DNA from: Hungatella sp.
GTDB taxonomy: Bacteria > Bacillota > Clostridia > Lachnospirales > Lachnospiraceae
Reading direction: 5' to 3'
Assembly: GCA_022792815.1 (NCBI GenBank)
Contig: JAAWBS010000001.1
Location: 1-64,000, forward strand
Length of the DNA: 64,000 nucleotides
In this document: positions 58,388 to 64,000 of the stretch, in pieces
How positions within the stretch are numbered: the stretch's first letter is position 1
Layout: every line of letters begins with the position of its first letter
Translations under genes and position numbers: made by a program
The notes under the pieces: model-generated
Databases searched by the model: none
What the model saw: the letters and a program-made list of their open reading frames with translations, nothing else
Told to the model about the DNA's origin: nothing

Positions 58388-60439
58388 TCAGCTCACTTCT
58401 CCCTTCTCAATCATTTCCTGAATTACTTGTTTTACTTTTTCTCGGGCTTCTTCTATGGAGGCTCCCGGAAGCTGGGCTCCCGCCACGGTCCGGTGCCCTC
58501 CGCCGCCCAATCTCTCCATCATCACCTGGACATTGACCTCATCGATGGAACGGGCGCTTAGGTAAATGACTCCGTTGTATCTGGACATGACCACGGATGC
58601 CTTGATCTCCTTGATCTCCAGCAGCTCGTTGGCCGCCTGGGCCGCCACAATGGTGGGATTCTCGATGCCCTCCGACGGACACACACTGATGGCAAAGGAC
58701 CCCTGGTACACGTCTGCCTGGCGCACCGCCTCCGCCTTGGCCTTGTAGTCCGCCATCTCCTCGCGGAATAATTTTCTGACTCTGGTGATATCGGCGCCGC
58801 TCCTCCTCAGATAGGCCGCCGCCTCGAAGGTCCTGACTCCCACCTGATTGTTGAAATTGTTGGTGTCAAGGACGATTCCCGCGTACATGGCGTCTGCTTC
58901 CTGGGGCTTTACCCGGATCCCGTCGGCAATGTACTGGAGCACCTCGGCCACCATCTCACAGGCCGAGGAGGCATAGGGCTCTACATAGGACAGAACCGCA
59001 TTGGTGATGATCTCGCTGCTCTGGCGGTGATGGTCCAAGACCACGATGGTCTTGGCGAGATGGAGAAGCTCCGGGGCATCGGTGATGCTTGGCCGATTCA
59101 CATCTACCACCACCAGGATGGTGTTGGCGTCCACCATGTCCGCTGCCTTGTCTCCCGTGAGGAACAAATCGTCCGGGTAATCCGGATTGTTCAGGAACAT
59201 CTCCGTCAGCGGCCGCACTGAGGAGGTGATGTCATTGATGACAATATGGGCCTTTTTGTTGAGGGACGCGGCGATGCGGTAGATTCCTATGGAAGCCCCG
59301 AAGGAATCGATGTCTCCCAGTTTATGGCCCATGATCAGCAGCCGGTCTTTGTTCTCCATCAGCTCCCTGAGAGCATGAGCCTTCACCCGTGCTTTCACCC
59401 GGGTGGTCTTCTCCTGCTGCTGGGACTTCCCGCCGAAGTATTCGATCTTCTCTCTGTTCTTGATGACAGCCTGATCTCCGCCTCGGCCAAGAGCCATATC
59501 CATAGCCATCCGGGCCAGCTCATAGTTCTGACTGTAGGAATCCCCGTTCATACCAAGGCCGATGCTTAAGGTCACCGACATCTCATTGCCGATATTGACG
59601 GCCTTTACTTCCTCCAGAATGGTGAATCGCTGTTCTCTCAGCTCTTCCACATATTTCTGCTTGATGGCAAAGAAATACCGGTCTTTTTCCATCTTTTTTA
59701 CGATTCCGCTCATCCTGCTGATGTATTTGCTGATCTTTCGCTCGATAAGAGCCATCAGAAGGGAACGGCGGACTTCTTCTACGCTGGCCAATGCCTCCTC
59801 GTAGTTGTCTAAGTAGATCAGACCGGCTACCATCTTCTGGTCATCCACCTCTTGGGTCAGACGCAGAATCTCGGTCTCGTCGAAAAGATATACCGTAATC
59901 AGGGATCTGTCATCTGCTACTACCTGAAGATCTGGCTCGGAGTTTATGTCCTCTTTTTCTATGATCACCGGCTTTAACTCGATCCGGTAACGGTTCTCTC
60001 CAAAACTGCTGTGGATCCTGGTGTCTTCTTCAAGCTCTGACAGGATCTCTTTTGTGATCTCGGGAAACATGGACTGGAGAGCGCCTATCTTTCCTTTTTC
60101 TTCTCTGATGATCTGGGTGAACTGGTCATTCATCCAGAGAAGCCGGCCTGTATCGTCTATGATTCCGTATGGGATGCTTAAATCCATCAGCAGTTTCTTC
60201 TGGATCCATGCGTATTCTGCTGAAAATTCTATCATTCCGGCCATGATGCTTCTTTTCTTGTAAATGTACAGGAAAATGGCAGCGATCAGATAGACTATGG
60301 TAAAGCCGCAGAGGGCTAAACCGGCTGTGGGGTCTATAAGGGCTGCTGTCGCATTCATCGTGATGACCAGAGCGGAAAGTAATAGGGGCCACTGGAGATA
60401 GACTCCTAACCGACCTGTTACTTTTCTTTTTTCTTTCAT
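58388..60439 (-). CDS. gdpP: GdpP-type cyclic-di-AMP phosphodiesterase
   Basis: The 683-residue protein has two N-terminal membrane helices (about 12-60), a PAS-like domain (about 75-190), a degenerate GGDEF domain (about 200-320; LGRGGDQAV in place of GGDEF) and a DHH/DHHA1 phosphodiesterase (about 360-683; MGHKLGDIDSFGA, VVLDHHRQ, LDTNNF, GGGGHRTVAGAQ). GdpP splits c-di-AMP to pApA and so affects wall and potassium homeostasis. ATG follows AAAGGAG by 11 bases. The upstream region holds repeats. Confidence 0.94.
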   Translation of the reverse strand: MKEKRKVTGRLGVYLQWPLLLSALVITMNATAALIDPTAGLALCGFTIVYLIAAIFLYIYKKRSIMAGMIEFSAEYAWIQKKLLMDLSIPYGIIDDTGRLLWMNDQFTQIIREEKGKIGALQSMFPEITKEILSELEEDTRIHSSFGENRYRIELKPVIIEKEDINSEPDLQVVADDRSLITVYLFDETEILRLTQEVDDQKMVAGLIYLDNYEEALASVEEVRRSLLMALIERKISKYISRMSGIVKKMEKDRYFFAIKQKYVEELREQRFTILEEVKAVNIGNEMSVTLSIGLGMNGDSYSQNYELARMAMDMALGRGGDQAVIKNREKIEYFGGKSQQQEKTTRVKARVKAHALRELMENKDRLLIMGHKLGDIDSFGASIGIYRIAASLNKKAHIVINDITSSVRPLTEMFLNNPDYPDDLFLTGDKAADMVDANTILVVVDVNRPSITDAPELLHLAKTIVVLDHHRQSSEIITNAVLSYVEPYASSACEMVAEVLQYIADGIRVKPQEADAMYAGIVLDTNNFNNQVGVRTFEAAAYLRRSGADITRVRKLFREEMADYKAKAEAVRQADVYQGSFAISVCPSEGIENPTIVAAQAANELLEIKEIKASVVMSRYNGVIYLSARSIDEVNVQVMMERLGGGGHRTVAGAQLPGASIEEAREKVKQVIQEMIEKGEVS

Positions 60440-60553
60440 CTGTCTTTGTTCTCCTTTCGGGACGATGGAGGAAGGGGAGGAGGGTAAAAAATCGTTTTTT
60501 GTTGCTCGGCAGGGCGGTATTTAACTCTGTTTTGCGGAGGGAGGGGACTCGGC

Positions 60554-60700
60554 AGGGCAGTGCTTGATTCCGCTTTGTAATGCTCCGCTCCGCAGGGCTC
60601 GATTTCGCTTCGTAATACTCCACTCCGCAGGGCAGTGCTTGATTCCGCTTTGTAATGTTCCACTCCGCAGTGCGGCGCTCGATTCCGCTTCGCTCCATCT
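60554..60700. repeat. Tandem repeats of 35-40 bp upstream of gdpP
   Basis: Three full units (60554-60593, 60594-60628 and 60629-60668) and a partial fourth share AGGGCxxTGCTTGATTCCGC followed by TTyGTAATryTCCrCTCCGC; the second lacks five bases. They lie in the leader of gdpP. Confidence 0.75.
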
Positions 60701-60723
60701 CGCTCACGGGCTTTCGCCCTATC

Positions 60724-60786
60724 AAAAAATACAGGCAGTCCTCTGCTTTCGTGCAAGCACGACGCAGCGGATTGCCTGTATTTTTT
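60724..60786. terminator. Long palindrome, probable bidirectional terminator
   Basis: AAAAAATACAGGCA (60724-60737) pairs with TGCCTGTATTTTTT (60773-60786). Inner arms TCC, CTGC and TCGTGC also pair around a two-base loop, giving about 28 paired bases with small bulges. T runs end both strands. It sits about 95 bp after the sortase gene and can terminate that operon. The extent suggests a repeat-family element as well. Confidence 0.7.
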
Positions 60787-60882
60787 GGCACTGCTCATTG
60801 CTTACGTGGACATTATACCACAATAAGCATATTTCGTCTATTACTGATATTTGGGCGGGCGGGGGGCTTATTGACGAATTTT

Positions 60883-61731
60883 CTACTCCCCCGCCTTCAC
60901 CGCCTCTGCCAGGATCACAAACCGATATCGGCTCTGGCCGCCTACACAGGTGGAGAGCATCACCAGCGGCGGGTTCTCATCCGCCGATCTCTCAAAAGCC
61001 GCGGTGCCTTCTGCGGGCAGCGGCACGTCCACCTTTGGGTCTGCCGGGTCTATGAGGTAAGTACCTCTCTCTCTCATGCCGGTTAGAAACTGGTTCCGCT
61101 CTACATCGGCGGCAAAGGCCGTAGGATAGTTGTCTTCTTTGGCGGGAACCCGGCAGCAGGCCAGGATTCGGCAGCGATATACTGCGTCAGGCAGATAGAG
61201 GTCAAAATAAGGGAATTTCTCGTAGTGATCCTGTTCCATGTAGCGCTTTAACAGTCCGAACATGGAACCGTTGCGCATATTGTGGCCATAGATGATGGTG
61301 TTGTCGTCTGTGAGAAGCCCCTCGTTGCGGGAATCCGCGAAAATACATCCCGCCGCGTTTCGTTTTCCTTCAAATGTGTATTTCAGATAACGGGCGTTGT
61401 CCGCGCCGTGTACTACAGGATAGCTGATGTCCTGGCCCGGAAAATCGATCCAGGCCGCAATATCCCCGTTGATGCTTCGCAGTACATCAAAATCTACGAA
61501 AAGGGCAGGCGGGTTTTTCATCACACCCGCCTGCTGAACCTGTTCTGTATTTTGATCCGGCTGCTCTTCGGACTGCCCTGCATCCTGCTTTACGGCCACC
61601 ACATGCCCTAACAGGTTTCGATACTCATCACTGCTCTCCCGGTTCATCCGGTAGTAACCGACAAGCAAAACCATACAGACCACGCAGACCCCACAGGCAA
61701 CTGCAAATAGAACTCTGAAAAGCCGTTTCAT
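60883..61731 (-). CDS. Class B sortase
   Basis: The 282-residue transpeptidase has an N-terminal signal anchor (about 5-27), a polar Gln/Glu stalk (about 45-70) and a sortase B domain with His150 in IIYGHNM, Cys262 in VMLSTC and Arg270 in RYRFV, the catalytic trio. It would attach the preceding protein to the cell wall or pilin. It starts right after that gene's stop (two bases between), after GGAGAAG. Class B sortases classically use NPQTN-like signals; here the nearby signal is IPQTG. Confidence 0.93.
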   Translation of the reverse strand: MKRLFRVLFAVACGVCVVCMVLLVGYYRMNRESSDEYRNLLGHVVAVKQDAGQSEEQPDQNTEQVQQAGVMKNPPALFVDFDVLRSINGDIAAWIDFPGQDISYPVVHGADNARYLKYTFEGKRNAAGCIFADSRNEGLLTDDNTIIYGHNMRNGSMFGLLKRYMEQDHYEKFPYFDLYLPDAVYRCRILACCRVPAKEDNYPTAFAADVERNQFLTGMRERGTYLIDPADPKVDVPLPAEGTAAFERSADENPPLVMLSTCVGGQSRYRFVILAEAVKAGE

Positions 61732-61733
61732 CC

Positions 61734-63416
61734 CTATTTATTCTTCTCCTTCTTCTTTCCAAATCCCAGGAATCCGAACCCGATCATGAGCATCAGGCTG
61801 ACTGCGGCAGTCACCGCCAAGGGGATCACCGGGAATTCGTCTCCTGTCTGCGGGATCATAAAGGTCAGCGGCACTTCCGGGTCCGGAAGGATGGTCAGCG
61901 GCACTTCCTCATTAGGAATCTCCACCATCGTCTGCGGTACCGGCTCGTCGGGGATATTGACTCCCGGTCTGTCCGGCCGCCCCGGGTCGTCGGGGTCATC
62001 GGAATCTCCCGGGTTATCGGGGCGATCGGGAGGAGTGGTGACCTCCTGAACCATGAACTCCCAGTCGATCTTGGTGAGTACATCCGCAAATCGGTAACTG
62101 CCGTCATCGTCCAGTCCGATGTTTTTGTCCAGGACAAGTTCCACACGAATCTGTTCCTTGCGCCCATGTTTGTAGACTCCCAGCGGTACCAGACCCTGCA
62201 TGTCTTCTTTTCCCGACAATTCCGAGTAATGGTATCCGGTGACATCGCCGTCATAGATCAGCTGATCCAGGTAGTACACCTTCATGGCAATCTTCTTCAG
62301 AAGTTCTTCCTGAATATCCGACTGTTTCTGTTCGCCGGTTCTGGGGGAGATCTTCATGAAAAGCCGGAAATCCTTGCTGCTGGCATTCTCGATATTCAGC
62401 TTATCCCTGTATTTTCCTCCGGGAACCATATTGGTAAAGCTCATGAACCAGTTGCCGTCCTCCACACCGTCCACCGATGTCATGTAGGGCACATACTTCA
62501 TTTTGCCGTTATTTTCATCGAAATATAAGGTCTTCACGGTCTCGGACTCATAATCCACTTCACCCGTGATATAACCTGCGATGTATTCGCTGACCCGGTC
62601 CCCGTGGAAAATGGTCTTGACCGCATCGCTGGTGGCCTGCACGGTCTGCATGCTGACATTCAGGGTGTAATGGCTGCTGTCGTAGCCGTATTTGGAATTT
62701 ACCGTGTTGACCGTGATCTTCTTATACCCTCCCTGGGCCTCCTCATCTTTCACAAAATAGGTGTGGCTTCCGGTGACCGTGGTCTCCAGCTTGGGGTTCA
62801 TCCGCACACTGGACAGAAGAATCGGGGTGTCCTCACCCGGCTGTACCATCCCCATGTAGTAAAAGGTATAGTTTCCCACCTGATCCGGTGTCTCCGACAT
62901 CAGGAGCCATTTGCCCTCCGCCTCTTTCAGAGTGGACACCTCCGGGATATCAAATCGGGGACCTGCCGCATCCGCCCGGCTGTCCGAGAGGATCACCACG
63001 GCGTCCTTGTTGAAATTCAAGATCGCCGCGTACTCCTTTATACCGTTCTCCGCCGTAAATACCGACGGGAGATATTCGCCTTTCGGGGCTACAACCACCT
63101 CTTCCGGTTCCTTGCCCCCCTCAGGGATCTGAAGCGCTTTCACGTCCTCCCGCCGGATCCAGTTCTGATTCATGGTAATCTTGGCGATGATGGGAATCGT
63201 GCTCTCGTTCTTCACCCATACAGCTTTTCTCTTCTCCTCGCCTGGCAGCCATCCTTCCGGCGATTTGAAATCTTCCTTCAAAAAGGTGCTGTACTTTGCA
63301 GTCATATATTCATTCTTGGCCAATAAATGGTCCGTCCATACTGCCCAGGTCCCCCCAATCGTTGCAGCCGCTGCCATAGCTGCCAAGCCTGCGATAAATA
63401 TTTTTATTTTCCTCAT
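61734..63416 (-). CDS. SipW-type exported surface protein with IPQTG sorting signal
   Basis: The 560-residue protein has a SipW-dependent type signal (1-30, ending GGTWAVWTD), as in TasA/CalY-like and BsaA-type proteins. It has several beta-rich domains, a Pro/Asp/Arg-rich spacer (about 455-490, repeated DDPGRPDRPG-like units) and a cell-wall sorting signal: IPQTG (521-525), a hydrophobic helix and the tail KKKEKNK. It should be exported, cut by the SipW peptidase next door and linked by the sortase. An adhesin or matrix component is likely (inference). Confidence 0.82.
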   Translation of the reverse strand: MRKIKIFIAGLAAMAAAATIGGTWAVWTDHLLAKNEYMTAKYSTFLKEDFKSPEGWLPGEEKRKAVWVKNESTIPIIAKITMNQNWIRREDVKALQIPEGGKEPEEVVVAPKGEYLPSVFTAENGIKEYAAILNFNKDAVVILSDSRADAAGPRFDIPEVSTLKEAEGKWLLMSETPDQVGNYTFYYMGMVQPGEDTPILLSSVRMNPKLETTVTGSHTYFVKDEEAQGGYKKITVNTVNSKYGYDSSHYTLNVSMQTVQATSDAVKTIFHGDRVSEYIAGYITGEVDYESETVKTLYFDENNGKMKYVPYMTSVDGVEDGNWFMSFTNMVPGGKYRDKLNIENASSKDFRLFMKISPRTGEQKQSDIQEELLKKIAMKVYYLDQLIYDGDVTGYHYSELSGKEDMQGLVPLGVYKHGRKEQIRVELVLDKNIGLDDDGSYRFADVLTKIDWEFMVQEVTTPPDRPDNPGDSDDPDDPGRPDRPGVNIPDEPVPQTMVEIPNEEVPLTILPDPEVPLTFMIPQTGDEFPVIPLAVTAAVSLMLMIGFGFLGFGKKKEKNK

Positions 63417-63452
63417 ATTTTGTTCTCCCTGTCAATATGGCCTACCGGCCTC

Positions 63453-63974
63453 CTACTGCTGCGTTTCCTGCTGGTTCTGTTCCTTGCTGTCTTTTTTCTC
63501 TTCTTTTGCCAGATGATCCACCACAGTGCCTGCCAGCAGAATTGCCACCATGATGCCTATGACAAAAGGCTGTTTTCCATAATTTACAAAATATCCGCCG
63601 TAGGGAATGCTGATCTTGCTGGCCTTGCCCACTACATTCGTATAGGGAACCATACCCGGATCCCTTCCGTCATTGGCATCGCCCTCTGTGCCGAAGGCCC
63701 TGGCGCTTTCGTCTTTCTCGACCACACGGTGTGTCACCATGGCTCCCCCCTCCGCGCCGACAAATGTGATGGGGTCACCTACATTGATCTGCTCAAAAGG
63801 GGCCGCCTTGTAGTAAATCACACTACCCACATGGTATGTGGGTTCCATACTGCCGCTTAGTACAACGACAGGATGGTAACCCAGAACCATGGGGGCCGCG
63901 ATGGCCAGAAACCCTATGATACAGACATATACGATTGCGGTTAGAATGTTTGTAATAAACTTGGCTGTCTTCAT
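63453..63974 (-). CDS. SipW-type signal peptidase I
   Basis: The 173-residue protein has an N-terminal membrane helix (about 8-30), the serine motif VLSGSMEPTYHVG with Ser42, and VTHRVV with His82 in place of the bacterial lysine, the mark of the ER/SipW branch. A second helix lies near 138-155 and the C-terminal tail is charged and Gln-rich. It should process the TasA/CalY-like neighbour rather than general secretory proteins. ATG 63974 lies in the last bases of the window with a weak AGGA site; the promoter is outside. Confidence 0.9.
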   Translation of the reverse strand: MKTAKFITNILTAIVYVCIIGFLAIAAPMVLGYHPVVVLSGSMEPTYHVGSVIYYKAAPFEQINVGDPITFVGAEGGAMVTHRVVEKDESARAFGTEGDANDGRDPGMVPYTNVVGKASKISIPYGGYFVNYGKQPFVIGIMVAILLAGTVVDHLAKEEKKDSKEQNQQETQQ

Positions 63975-64000
63975 CGGTTAATGTCCTGTTTTAAAATTTT

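Larger units (their letters stand above)
60440..60882. other. Non-coding region with repeats between gdpP and sortase B
   Basis: The stretch holds the gdpP leader, a short family of 35-40 bp tandem repeats (60554-60700), a long palindrome (60724-60786) and a further 96 bp up to the sortase stop. Open frames across it (60126-60791, 60436-60798) are products of the repeats and look non-coding. Confidence 0.7.

Noticed and set aside
60126-60798. Open frames with repeated sequence across the gdpP leader
   Set aside because: The repeats are DNA repeats read through in frame, and the frames overlap gdpP and the palindrome.

Overview
The window looks like a chromosomal segment of a gut-type Clostridia, most likely Lachnospiraceae (Clostridium cluster XIVa). 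The reasons are a moderately GC-rich Firmicutes gene set with strong AGGAGG ribosome sites, the gdpP-rplI-dnaB order, MecA, CwlD, VanW-type and SipW-type genes, and many families typical of that group (DUF6382-FHA, DUF5702 and DUF4080 proteins, and a Tad pilus with very short pilins). No rRNA, tRNA or CRISPR array was seen. Family names come from recognising motifs by eye; no database search was run.

Layout. 1-150: edge of an IS200/IS605-like element. 961-4137: an AT-rich secreted protein, a DUF4367 anti-sigma-like membrane protein and an ECF sigma factor, with murG lying in opposite orientation inside the set. 4209-5254: HIT protein and rhomboid protease. 5317-15783: a complete Tad/Flp pilus locus on the minus strand (prepilin peptidases, TadZ, TadA, TadB, TadC, a 58-residue pilin, TadE-like proteins, a DUF5702 protein and a FHA protein). 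15885-24986: plus-strand DUF2508, glgB, a two-component system and a heterodimeric ABC exporter. 25050-38143: a type VII (ESX/WXG100) secretion locus on the minus strand. 38130-50067: housekeeping and cell-envelope genes (GNAT, TrmL, aminotransferase, Lrp, VanW, radical SAM, Sua5, CwlD, phosphoesterase, GH18). 50249-52637: a Ser/Thr kinase fused to a P-loop-like domain, and a stand-alone paralogue of that domain. 52825-55015: MecA, a DUF1858 protein, a 2[4Fe-4S] ferredoxin and a class I amidotransferase. 55012-60439: a MerR-like repeat protein, dnaB, rplI and gdpP. 60883-63974: a SipW signal peptidase, its likely surface-protein substrate, and sortase B.

The most interesting system is the type VII locus. 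It has EssC with FHA domains and three ATPase modules, a YukD/EsaB ubiquitin-like protein, five WXG100 proteins plus a sixth ESAT-6-like protein, a VWA-FHA membrane protein, a PP2C phosphatase, a DUF4176 protein and a candidate pore-type substrate. I see no EsaA, EssA or EssB. An in-operon LytTR regulator is matched by a candidate LytTR site: two 13-bp direct repeats with a 21-bp period, abutting a TTGACA/TATACT promoter whose 20-bp spacer is too long. This suggests activator-dependent expression of the WXG100 cassette. The FHA, PP2C and Ser/Thr kinase proteins suggest phosphorylation control that may be shared with the Tad locus.
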